Made by a program: the position numbers and the translations under genes
Assembly (NCBI GenBank): GCA_022574315.1
Contig: JACZSH010000069.1
Span: forward strand, 1-7,442
Origin: Chloroflexota bacterium
Lineage (GTDB): Bacteria > Chloroflexota > Dehalococcoidia > Dehalococcoidales > RBG-16-60-22
Direction of reading: 5' to 3'
DNA: 7,442 nt
Notes under the pieces: generated by a model
The model's database searches: none
Seen by the model: only the letters and a program-made list of their open reading frames with translations
Told to the model about the DNA's origin: nothing
Shown: positions 1 through 6,402 of the stretch, piece by piece
Layout: every line of letters begins with the position of its first letter
Numbering within the stretch: position 1 is the stretch's first letter

Positions 1-650
1 ACACCGTTCTCTAAGAACCCGGTAATGACTCCTTTACGGAAAAACATCTTTACTCCCCGCCGGCGCACCAGTGTCCAGGCAAACAAAAACAGGATGCCAC
101 CGCCCACAAGCTCCGGAACATAGACCTCGGGATTGTGCAGTAAGGCATAAAATATGCCACCTGTCCATCCGCTAAGATTAACCTTCTCAAAAGCGAAACC
201 GTAGAGCGGCCAGAACAGGGTTTTTGGGATGTTCCAGACCTGGTCGAAGACAAGATGGGTAAAAGTGCCCAAGGCGATGGCCAGGAGCCACGTTTTACCT
301 CTGGCATGGAAGAGATAAGTCCCGATTATGGTAACGAGGATAAAGAAAAGCAGCGTATGGCTGAAAATCCGACCGTTGCTGAAAGTTTCCCGGAACAGTA
401 ATTGGCCTATCGGCTTGTCAATGACATCCGGTAGCAGCGAACCAAGGAGCAGGAGTCTGATATCGGCCCGTCTGGCCAGAAAAGCAAACCATGCCACCGG
501 GCGCATCCGGCTCTGTGGCGGTCTCGTCGCTACTTTTTCAATTAGCAGTCCAGGATTTTTCTCCGGCGGCCGGGAAGGAACTTTATTAAGGACGCCGCTT
601 AAAAGTGCCGCCGCCCCCAGCGTGATGCCGGCATGTCCCAGTATGAGCAT
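1..650 (-). CDS. Membrane-bound metal-dependent hydrolase, YdjM/DUF457-like (partial, C-terminus off the left edge)
   Basis: The reading frame gives 216 residues before the window ends. It begins MLILGHAGIT and carries the polar residues expected of the YdjM/LexA-regulated membrane hydrolase family (DUF457): H6 in GHAGIT, D75 and D78 in LLPDVIDKP, H98 in GRIFSHTLL, and H132/D136 in THLVFDQVWN. Hydrophobic stretches near residues 100-116, 121-135 and 181-196 suggest an inner-membrane protein with the polar motifs close to the membrane. The start is well fixed: an in-frame TGA lies three codons upstream (657-659) and a GAGGTGA ribosome binding site lies 6 nt before the ATG. Between H6 and the D75 motif there is a basic/proline-rich insert (about residues 22-60). 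The family is assigned as hydrolases from sequence only and the physiological substrate is unknown. It is transcribed away from the glycolytic/methyltransferase genes, so no shared function is implied. Confidence 0.8.
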   Translation of the reverse strand, partial: MLILGHAGITLGAAALLSGVLNKVPSRPPEKNPGLLIEKVATRPPQSRMRPVAWFAFLARRADIRLLLLGSLLPDVIDKPIGQLLFRETFSNGRIFSHTLLFFILVTIIGTYLFHARGKTWLLAIALGTFTHLVFDQVWNIPKTLFWPLYGFAFEKVNLSGWTGGIFYALLHNPEVYVPELVGGGILFLFAWTLVRRRGVKMFFRKGVITGFLENG

Positions 651-656
651 CCAGTG

Positions 657-663
657 TCACCTC
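657..663 (-). promoter_or_regulatory. Ribosome binding site of the YdjM-like gene
   Basis: On the minus strand GAGGTGA lies 6 nt upstream of the ATG at 650-648. It overlaps the in-frame TGA (659-657), which excludes any longer N-terminus. Confidence 0.75.
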
Positions 664-670
664 TCTCACG

Positions 671-699
671 ATGATAGTCCAACCGACTGTGAATGACAA
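671..699 (-). promoter_or_regulatory. Sigma-70-like promoter of the YdjM-like gene
   Basis: On the minus strand TTGTCA (699-694) and TATCAT (676-671) are separated by exactly 17 nt; each hexamer matches consensus at 5 of 6 positions. The predicted transcription start is near 664. This leaves a leader of about 14 nt that still includes the GAGGTGA ribosome binding site. The prediction rests on motif and position only. Confidence 0.5.
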
Positions 700-805
700 C
701 TGGTGCGGAAAAGTCGCGCACCCGTATAGCGCCTGGCGGACTGATAAAAAATGGTTATTGGCGGTGCTGGATTGATAGCGGAGGCTAATTTGAAGGTGAT
801 TTACG

Positions 806-834
806 TTGACATTAAAAGTCACTAACTCTATAAT
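806..834 (+). promoter_or_regulatory. Perfect consensus sigma-70 promoter of the pfk-led gene cluster
   Basis: TTGACA (806-811) and TATAAT (829-834) match the housekeeping sigma consensus at all 12 positions with the optimal 17-nt spacer. By convention the start of transcription falls at about 841-842, only 6-7 nt before the ATG at 848, so the mRNA would be almost leaderless. The -35 box begins with an in-frame TTG that could be mistaken for a start codon. A short dyad, TGAC-N7-GTCA (807-810 and 818-821), overlaps the -35 box and could be an operator, though it is too short to assert. Confidence 0.75.
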
Positions 835-847
835 TTACGGCAGGGTT

Positions 848-1951
848 ATGGAAAAAATCAGGATTGGAATTTTAACCGGTGGCGGAGATTGCGCCGGGCT
901 GAATCCGGCCATAAAATGGGCGGTTAAGACGGCGTTGAGCGAGCGTCTGGAAGGGGAAAGGGGCGTCCAGTATGAGGTCCTGGGGATTAAGAATGGATGG
1001 AGAGGTTTGCTTAACGTCGAATCGGTTGGGCCTGACGCCGAGGAAAATATAATCCCGTTGAGCCAGGAGAAAGTCAGGACCTGGGACAGGTACGGCGGCA
1101 CTTTTCTGGGAACCTCACGCACCAATCCGTATGATCCGGAGAACGACCAGTCGAAAACGGTGTTGGATAATATTGAAAAATTTGGGCTGGAGGTGATAAT
1201 AGCTATCGGCGGAGACGATACCCTGGGGGTGGCGCTCAAACTAAGCAAAGCCGGAGTCAACGTTGTTGGCATTCCCAAGACAATTGACAAGGACCTTGCC
1301 GAGACTGATTATACCCTGGGTTTTGAGACGGCGATTAGTGTTATTACCGAGGAAGTGGACCGGCTGAGGACTACGGCCGGCTCTCACCAGAGAATATTTG
1401 TGGTGGAGACGATGGGAAGGCACGCCGGATGGCTGGCTTTGGAGGGAGGGGAGTCCAGCGGGGCTTATATTATACTGATTCCGGAGTACGATTTTTCGCT
1501 GGAGAGGGTGAATGAACTGGTCCTGGAAGGGAGAAAGGCCGGCGCACGGTATGATATTATTCTGGTCGCCGAGGGCGCCAAACCAGTGGGAGGTACTGAA
1601 TTTGTGAAAATTGAAGGCGTGGACAGCTTTGGCCATAAGGCTCTGGGTGGAATCGGTGAATATATGGCCGATGAAATCGCGGGCAATACAAAGCTGGAAT
1701 GCCGAAGTGTCGTCCTCAGTCATCTGCAGCGGGGCGGAGCGCCGTGTGCCTACGACCGAAGGATGGGACGCTATTTCGGTATCGCGGCGATTGACCTGAT
1801 AACCAATAATGATTACGGGAAGATGGTCTGTTACCGGAACGGCCGGATTACGTCCGTACCTCTGTCCAGAGTTATCGGCAAGACAAACTTTGTGAACGTA
1901 GAGACGGAGTACGATAAGGAAAGGTATAACGGCCGCCGGACTATCTTGTAA
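848..1951 (+). CDS. pfk: 6-phosphofructokinase, probably pyrophosphate-dependent
   Basis: This 367-residue protein of the PfkA family phosphorylates fructose-6-phosphate to fructose-1,6-bisphosphate in the cytosol. Visible motifs are the N-terminal GGGDCAGLN (11-19), GGDDT (121-125), PKTIDKD (143-149, with D147 matching the catalytic aspartate), ETMGRHAGW (187-195, substrate binding) and HLQRGGAP (292-299). The residues that separate phosphoryl donors point to PPi: D124 and K144 stand where ATP enzymes such as E. coli PfkA have Gly104 and Gly124. PPi enzymes are typically reversible, so the enzyme could serve both glycolysis and gluconeogenesis. The usual TIDND is TIDKD here. The start chosen is ATG 848, because family members begin a few residues before the GGGD motif. 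A TTG at 806 is in frame but lies within the promoter. It is the first gene of a six-gene unidirectional cluster and is followed 53 nt later by an aldolase. The PPi preference is inferred from two residues. Confidence 0.92.
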   Translation: MEKIRIGILTGGGDCAGLNPAIKWAVKTALSERLEGERGVQYEVLGIKNGWRGLLNVESVGPDAEENIIPLSQEKVRTWDRYGGTFLGTSRTNPYDPENDQSKTVLDNIEKFGLEVIIAIGGDDTLGVALKLSKAGVNVVGIPKTIDKDLAETDYTLGFETAISVITEEVDRLRTTAGSHQRIFVVETMGRHAGWLALEGGESSGAYIILIPEYDFSLERVNELVLEGRKAGARYDIILVAEGAKPVGGTEFVKIEGVDSFGHKALGGIGEYMADEIAGNTKLECRSVVLSHLQRGGAPCAYDRRMGRYFGIAAIDLITNNDYGKMVCYRNGRITSVPLSRVIGKTNFVNVETEYDKERYNGRRTIL

Positions 1952-1962
1952 GAGAAACCGGC

Positions 1963-1978
1963 GCCGGATGGCTCCGGC
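1963..1978 (+). repeat. Small GC-rich hairpin between pfk and the aldolase gene
   Basis: GCCGGA-TGGC-TCCGGC is a perfect 6-bp stem with a 4-nt loop. No T-run follows, so it is not a convincing intrinsic terminator. It ends just before ATG 1981 and leaves no Shine-Dalgarno sequence for that codon, which favours initiation at 2005. It might act in mRNA processing or in damping downstream expression, or it may be chance in a GC-rich gap. Confidence 0.35.
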
Positions 1979-1994
1979 CAATGAACGGCAAGTT

Positions 1995-2000
1995 GAGGGA
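1995..2000 (+). promoter_or_regulatory. Ribosome binding site deciding the aldolase start
   Basis: GAGGGA lies 4 nt (6 nt from the GAGG core) upstream of ATG 2005. The earlier in-frame ATG at 1981 is preceded only by the CCGG-rich hairpin, so 2005 is preferred. Confidence 0.5.
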
Positions 2001-2004
2001 TAAG

Positions 2005-3270
2005 ATGACTGCGCAACCGGATAATATTGACGTCCTGGTGGAAAGGGCGGTATTTGAGGCTGACGAAGGGGTCAGGAAGAGTTGCCGTCAGGAAATCAGG
2101 CAGCGAGCCGCGCATCAGGGGATTTACCCGGCCAGCATCCAGGGCTTGTACGAGGCCGCCGGCCAGGGGCTTTACCACGGCAGCACGGTGCCGGCCATAA
2201 ATGTCCGCGGCCTTACCTACGTCGTGGCCAGGGCCGTATTCAGGGCGGCGATGAAAGATGTCGTGGGCGCCTTTATCTTCGAGATTGCTCGCTCTGAGAT
2301 TGGCTACACCGGGCAGCGACCGGACGAATACGCGGTATGTATCCTGGCGGCGGCGATTAAGGAAGGTTACCGGGGGCCGGTTTTTATCCAGGGAGACCAC
2401 TTTCAGGTTAATCGGAGCAAATACGCTACGGAACCGGAAAAAGAGCTGCCGGCGATAGAGGCGCTTATCCGGGAGGCGGTCGGAGCCGGTTTTTTGAATA
2501 TAGATATCGATGCTTCTACCGTGGTGGACCTGGGGCGGGATACCCTGGTGGCACAGCAGGAAAAGAACAGCCAGGTCACCGCCGATATGACCAGGCTGAT
2601 ACGCAGTATAGAGCCGAAAGGGGTGACCATTTCGGTGGGAGGAGAAATCGGGGAGATAGGTAAGGGTAACAGCACTGTGGAAGACCTGCAGGCATTTATG
2701 ACCGGCTATCTCAACCGGCTGGGGGTCGGGGTGATAGGGATTTCTAAAATCAGCGTGCAGACGGGTACTTCACACGGCGGCGTGGTGCTGCCGGACGGCT
2801 CGATTGCCGAGGTAAAACTGGATTTTCAGACATTGGCAGCCCTCTCTAAGCTGGCCCGGGACAGGTACGGGATGGGGGGTGCCGTGCAGCACGGCGCTTC
2901 CACTCTCCCGGATGATGCCTTCGACATGTTCCCGAAGGCGAATACGCTGGAGGTGCACCTGGCGACGGGATTTCAGAACCTTATCTATGATAGTCCCCAT
3001 TTCCCGGCGGAACTGTTAAAAGATATCTACGGACACCTCTTCAAAAAATACGCCGGTGAAAGAAAAGAAGGCGAGACCGAAGAGCAATTCCTTTACAAGA
3101 CCAGAAAGAAGGCGCTGGGTGATTTCAAGAGAGAAATCTGGAATATCCCGGCCGAAAATCTCGAGGCAATAGGGCAGACACTGGAAAATCGATTCTCGTT
3201 GCTTTTCCACAAACTAAACGTGGTGGGAACAGTTGACCTGACCAGTAAGTATATCGAGACTCATAAATAA
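2005..3270 (+). CDS. Class II (zinc) fructose-bisphosphate aldolase-like protein, long form
   Basis: This 421-residue protein has the class II aldolase signature in order: GDH (130-132, the first zinc-histidine region), DIDAST (167-172), GGEIGEIG (212-219, glutamate E214), GTSHGG (254-259, H257) and QHGAST (295-300, H296). These match the metal and phosphate-binding motifs of the FbaA/GatY/KbaY group, which cleaves fructose- or tagatose-1,6-bisphosphate to dihydroxyacetone phosphate and glyceraldehyde-3-phosphate. It is longer than typical members (about 280-360 residues). It has extra N-terminal sequence before GLYHGSTVPAINVRG and a C-terminal charged helical extension after HLATGFQNLIYDS (about 318-330). 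The start at 2005 has GAGGGA (1995-2000) 4 nt upstream. ATG 1981 (eight more residues) is in frame but lacks a ribosome binding site. Position directly after a phosphofructokinase supports fructose-1,6-bisphosphate as substrate. Tagatose-bisphosphate or another ketose-bisphosphate is possible. Confidence 0.85.
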   Translation: MTAQPDNIDVLVERAVFEADEGVRKSCRQEIRQRAAHQGIYPASIQGLYEAAGQGLYHGSTVPAINVRGLTYVVARAVFRAAMKDVVGAFIFEIARSEIGYTGQRPDEYAVCILAAAIKEGYRGPVFIQGDHFQVNRSKYATEPEKELPAIEALIREAVGAGFLNIDIDASTVVDLGRDTLVAQQEKNSQVTADMTRLIRSIEPKGVTISVGGEIGEIGKGNSTVEDLQAFMTGYLNRLGVGVIGISKISVQTGTSHGGVVLPDGSIAEVKLDFQTLAALSKLARDRYGMGGAVQHGASTLPDDAFDMFPKANTLEVHLATGFQNLIYDSPHFPAELLKDIYGHLFKKYAGERKEGETEEQFLYKTRKKALGDFKREIWNIPAENLEAIGQTLENRFSLLFHKLNVVGTVDLTSKYIETHK

Positions 3271-3287
3271 TAAACGGAGGTTAAAGA

Positions 3288-3926
3288 ATGACGGAATTAC
3301 TGGTTTCCATAGCACAGGGTATCGAAAAAGGAGACGACAAGCAGGTCGTCGAATTGGTCGGTAAGGCGCTCGAAGGCGGTACGCCGGCACTGGATATCCT
3401 GGAGAAAGGGATGGTGCCCGGCATCCAGGCACTGGGCAAATGCTTCAAAGAAGGGACGGCGTATCTTCCCGAGGTTTTGATTGCCTGCCGTGCCATGAAC
3501 CGAGGCGTCGAGTTGCTGAAACCGCACCTGGAGGGAGTGGAAGTGACCAGCAAAGGGACCGTGATCGTGGGTACCGTGGAAGGTGACATGCACGACATCG
3601 GCAAAAACCTGGTCAAGCTCATGCTGGAAAGCAATGGTTTCAAGGTGGAGGACCTGGGGTCGGACGTGGTACCGGGCGTCTTTGTTGACGCGGTGCGCGA
3701 CACCAACGCCGATATCCTGGCGCTGTCGGCCCTGCTCACCATGACCATGGTGGAGATGCCCAATGTCATTGACGCCCTGAAAGAGGCCGGGCTGAGGGAC
3801 AAAGTAAAAATCATGATTGGCGGCGCCCCGATTACCCGGGAATTCGCCGACGAAATAGGCTGCGAAGGGTTTGCCGAAGACTGTGCTTCGGCGGTTGATG
3901 AAGCGGTTCGATTGATGAGTTTGTAA
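3288..3926 (+). CDS. Corrinoid (cobalamin-binding) methyl-carrier protein, MtbC/MttC-like
   Basis: This 212-residue protein has the two-part layout of methyltransferase corrinoid proteins. A helical cap domain (about residues 1-85, with the typical MVPGIQALGKCFKEGTAYLPEVL stretch between 42 and 64) is followed by a Rossmann-like B12-binding domain (about 90-212). The cobalt-binding motif is GDMHDIGKNLV (99-109), with H102 the lower axial cobalt ligand. SALLT (147-151) and GGAP (178-181) complete the DxHxxG...S-L...GG signature. In related systems (MtaC, MtmC, MtbC, MttC, and the corrinoid proteins of acetogen O-demethylases) the protein shuttles a methyl group from a substrate methyltransferase to an acceptor methyltransferase as methyl-Co(III). 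A GGAGG ribosome binding site (3276-3280) lies 7 nt before the ATG. The two UroD-fold genes follow at once and are its likely partners. The methyl donor cannot be told from this protein. Confidence 0.93.
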   Translation: MTELLVSIAQGIEKGDDKQVVELVGKALEGGTPALDILEKGMVPGIQALGKCFKEGTAYLPEVLIACRAMNRGVELLKPHLEGVEVTSKGTVIVGTVEGDMHDIGKNLVKLMLESNGFKVEDLGSDVVPGVFVDAVRDTNADILALSALLTMTMVEMPNVIDALKEAGLRDKVKIMIGGAPITREFADEIGCEGFAEDCASAVDEAVRLMSL

Positions 3927-3938
3927 AGGAATATGGTA

Positions 3939-5126
3939 ATGAACGATTCAAATAAACCGATGCCCAATAGAGACCGTTTCCTGGCGATATGCCATTTTGA
4001 AAGACCGAACGACGTCTCCATTATCGACTGGTTCAACCGGTACTGGACGGAGACACCGGCGGCGTGGGTGAAACAGGGCGCTCCCAAAGAGATTCTGACC
4101 CCGGAAGGTTTTAATCAGTATTTCCAGTTCGAACACATCCACAATTTGCAGGAAATCGTTTCCGAGCATAACCGCACCGACTTGCCGGAGACGGAAGCCG
4201 GGGAAAGTTTTTACGTCACGCCGCCGATTATGCCCGTTTTTGAGAAAAAAGTGCTGCGTGAAGACGAGCGCCACCGTGTGGAACTGACTTACGGCGGGGC
4301 GACGGTAGAGATTTCCAAGGAGCATCCCTGGAGAATGCCCAAGTATCTGGAGCACCCGGTGAAAGACCGGGCGACCTGGAAAGAATACAAGAAACGGCTT
4401 GACCCTTATACCGCCGAGCGCTGGCCCCAAGACTGGTACGGTTTTGTGGACAAGGTTAACGGCGAAGATACGCCCACTCTGCTGATGCTGGAGGGGTTTT
4501 TCGGCATCCTGCGTGAGTGGATGGGAGTCGAAAAGCTGCTCTATACCTTCTACGATGACCCCAACCTGATAGAAGATATGATGGACCAGATGCTCTACAT
4601 GATGATGGGCATCGCCCGGCGGGCGGTCAGAGACCTGCGCATTGATTGTATCCGTTTCTGGGAGGATATGGCTTATAAGACCGGCCCCCTGATTTCCCCG
4701 GCCATGTTCAGGAAATTTATGCTACCCCGCTACCGGGTGGTTACCGATTTTCTGCGCAGTAATGGCATTGACGTTCTCCATATCGATTGCGATGGTAAAA
4801 TTGATGAGCTGATACCGCTCTGGCTGGAAGTCGGCATTAATTTCCACTGGCCGCTGGAGGTTGCCGCCGGCATGGACGCCGTGGCGCTGCGGAAAAAGTA
4901 TGGCAAGCAGTTGATACTGTCCAGCAATATCGACAAACGGGTGCTTCTCAAAGGGAAAGACGCCATCCGTGAGGAGGTTATGGCCAAGGTGCCTTTCCTG
5001 CTGGAAGAAGGCGGTTATTTCCCCGGCCTGGACCATGGCATTCCGCCTGACGTCCCGCTGGAAAACTTCCGCTATTTTATCAACCTGCTGCGGGAAATCG
5101 GCGGCAAGGACAAGCTGCCCGAATAG
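3939..5126 (+). CDS. UroD-family corrinoid methyltransferase-like protein (first tandem copy)
   Basis: This 395-residue protein of the uroporphyrinogen decarboxylase fold is not HemE: the N-terminal substrate motif of true decarboxylases (RPPxWxMRQAGR type) is absent and is replaced by MPNRDRFLAIC (8-18). Its closest type is the UroD-like methyltransferases that work with corrinoid proteins (MtaA/MtbA and acetogen O-demethylase MT I). Visible blocks are REDERHRVEL (107-116), WEDMAYKTGPLISP (241-254, a hallmark of this subgroup), HIDCDGKIDELIP (281-293) and FPGLDHGIPPDVP (361-373). Around 281-286 a D-x-D-G stands where thiol methyltransferases have H-x-C-G. The gene lies 12 nt behind the corrinoid protein gene, implying a shared complex. 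AAGGA at 3926-3930 is 8 nt before ATG 3939 and only 2 nt before the alternative in-frame ATG 3933, so 3939 is preferred. The methyl donor or acceptor is unknown. Confidence 0.85.
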   Translation: MNDSNKPMPNRDRFLAICHFERPNDVSIIDWFNRYWTETPAAWVKQGAPKEILTPEGFNQYFQFEHIHNLQEIVSEHNRTDLPETEAGESFYVTPPIMPVFEKKVLREDERHRVELTYGGATVEISKEHPWRMPKYLEHPVKDRATWKEYKKRLDPYTAERWPQDWYGFVDKVNGEDTPTLLMLEGFFGILREWMGVEKLLYTFYDDPNLIEDMMDQMLYMMMGIARRAVRDLRIDCIRFWEDMAYKTGPLISPAMFRKFMLPRYRVVTDFLRSNGIDVLHIDCDGKIDELIPLWLEVGINFHWPLEVAAGMDAVALRKKYGKQLILSSNIDKRVLLKGKDAIREEVMAKVPFLLEEGGYFPGLDHGIPPDVPLENFRYFINLLREIGGKDKLPE

Positions 5127-5156
5127 CCGGAGCCGCGGACATCTTAAAACGTTACC

Positions 5157-5164
5157 AAGGAGGA
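5157..5164 (+). promoter_or_regulatory. Ribosome binding site fixing the start of the second UroD-like gene
   Basis: AAGGAGGA with a 5-nt spacer to ATG 5170 is a near-perfect anti-16S match. It settles the start, although the frame stays open for about 200 nt upstream across the end of the preceding gene. Confidence 0.7.
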
Positions 5165-5169
5165 CCCTG

Positions 5170-6366
5170 ATGATTAAGTCAAGTACGCCTATGCCCAATC
5201 GGGAAAGGTTCCTGGCCATCTGCCGTGGCGACAGGCCGGGCGACGTGCCGATGGATGACTATTTTAACCGGTACTGGTCGGAGACACCGGAGGTGTGGGT
5301 GCAAAAAGGCGCTCCCAAAGAAATACTGACCGCCGAAGGTTTTAGAGAATATTTTCAGCTCGACCGCATCCGCGGGTTGCAGGAAATCGTGGCCGGGGTA
5401 AACCGGGCCGATTTGAAGGAAGACCCTTCGCAGCCGGGCCCGGGTCATTATATCATCACGCCGCCGATTGTGCCTGTCTTCGAGCGGAAAATTATCCGGG
5501 AAGACGAGCGTCACCGCGTGGAATTGACTCACGGTGGGGTGACGGTGGAGGTTTCCAAGTCTCATCCGCTGGCTATGCCCAAGTTCGTCGACCATCCGGT
5601 GAAAGACTGGGCGACCTGGAAAGAATATAAAAAAAGGCTCGACCCGGATACGCCGGCACGCTGGCCAGCCGGCTGGGATGCCTACGTAGAGCAGAGAAAC
5701 CGCGATGACGTGCCGACCCTGCTGCTGCTGTCGGGGTTTTTCGGGGTGCTGCGGGAATGGGCGGGCATGGAAAGACTGCTCTACTGGTTTTATGATGACC
5801 CTGGCCTGGTGGAAGATATGATGGAACAGGTGCTCTATATGGTGCTGGGCGTTGCCAAACGGGCGCTGAAAGACCTGCGGATTGACTTCGTCCGTTTCTG
5901 GGAAGATATGGCTTACAAGACGGGCCCCCTGATTTCTCCAGACATGGTCCGGAAGTTTATGGGGCCGCGCTACAAGAAAATCACTGACTTCCTGCGCAGC
6001 CAGGGTGTCGAGGTAATCCATATCGACAGCGACGGTAATATTGATGAACTGATACCCATCTGGATGGAATACGGGATTAATTTCCCCTGGCCGCTGGAGG
6101 TGGCCGCCCGGAATGACGGCATTGCCTGGCGGAAGAAATACGGCAAGGACATTATCCTGGGCGGGCACATTGACAAACGGGCTTTTATCAAAGGGAAAGA
6201 GGCGCTCCGTGCTGAGGTCATGTCCAAAGTGCCCTATCTGGTGGAGACTGGCGGCTTCTTCCCCGGCCTGGATCACGTTATTCCACCGGACGTGCCGTTT
6301 GAAAACTTTGTCTACTTTATTAACCTGCTCCGGGAGATTGCCGGACGGGACAAGCTGCCTGAGTAG
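5170..6366 (+). CDS. UroD-family corrinoid methyltransferase-like protein (second tandem copy)
   Basis: This 398-residue paralogue of the preceding gene is about two-thirds identical by eye over the whole length, with a 3-residue insertion near residues 84-96 (EDPSQPGPG). It keeps MPNRERFLAIC (8-18), REDERHRVEL (110-119), WEDMAYKTGPLISP (244-257) and FPGLDHVIPPDVP (364-376). It differs at several likely pocket positions: HIDSDG (284-289) instead of HIDCDG, PWPLEVAARND against HWPLEVAAGMD, and GGHIDKR (331-337) against SSNIDKR. The start at ATG 5170 is firm: AAGGAGGA (5157-5164) lies 5 nt upstream and the N-terminus aligns with its sister. The frame remains open far upstream inside the first copy, but that is not coding for this gene. 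It probably shares the upstream corrinoid protein, either with another substrate or as the opposite half-reaction. It is not a haem-pathway HemE. Confidence 0.85.
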   Translation: MIKSSTPMPNRERFLAICRGDRPGDVPMDDYFNRYWSETPEVWVQKGAPKEILTAEGFREYFQLDRIRGLQEIVAGVNRADLKEDPSQPGPGHYIITPPIVPVFERKIIREDERHRVELTHGGVTVEVSKSHPLAMPKFVDHPVKDWATWKEYKKRLDPDTPARWPAGWDAYVEQRNRDDVPTLLLLSGFFGVLREWAGMERLLYWFYDDPGLVEDMMEQVLYMVLGVAKRALKDLRIDFVRFWEDMAYKTGPLISPDMVRKFMGPRYKKITDFLRSQGVEVIHIDSDGNIDELIPIWMEYGINFPWPLEVAARNDGIAWRKKYGKDIILGGHIDKRAFIKGKEALRAEVMSKVPYLVETGGFFPGLDHVIPPDVPFENFVYFINLLREIAGRDKLPE

Positions 6367-6389
6367 GCGACGCGGCCAGAAAAAAGTTC

Positions 6390-6398
6390 AGGAGGTGA
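6390..6398 (+). promoter_or_regulatory. Strong ribosome binding site supporting a GTG start
   Basis: AGGAGGTGA is a full-length anti-Shine-Dalgarno match whose AGGAGG core lies 7 nt before GTG 6403. It supports a GTG initiator for the SDR gene; the glycine-rich NAD motif begins six residues later, as expected for the family. Confidence 0.75.
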
Positions 6399-6402
6399 GT
6401 CT

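Noticed and set aside
328..696. Plus-strand open frame of 122 codons at the left end
   Set aside because: It overlaps the well-supported minus-strand YdjM-like gene, which has conserved motifs, a fixed start and a ribosome binding site. The plus-strand product shows no motif.
1952..2004. Rho-independent terminator after pfk
   Set aside because: The 6-bp GC stem at 1963-1978 has no T-tract and the aldolase gene follows at once; at most it is an attenuating or processing hairpin.
4969..5169. A longer N-terminus for the second UroD-like protein, starting inside the first copy
   Set aside because: The added residues are an out-of-frame reading of the first copy's end. The strong AAGGAGGA site and the alignment to the paralogue place the start at 5170.
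5179..6276. Long open frame of 365 codons on the minus strand
   Set aside because: It lies fully opposite the second UroD-like gene, has no recognisable motifs, and similar antisense openness occurs opposite other genes here. It is a codon-composition shadow.
3939..6366. Two copies of hemE (uroporphyrinogen decarboxylase of haem synthesis)
   Set aside because: The N-terminal MRQAGR-type substrate motif of HemE is absent, and the genes directly follow a corrinoid protein gene. The WEDMAYKTGPLISP block fits the UroD-like methyltransferase group instead.
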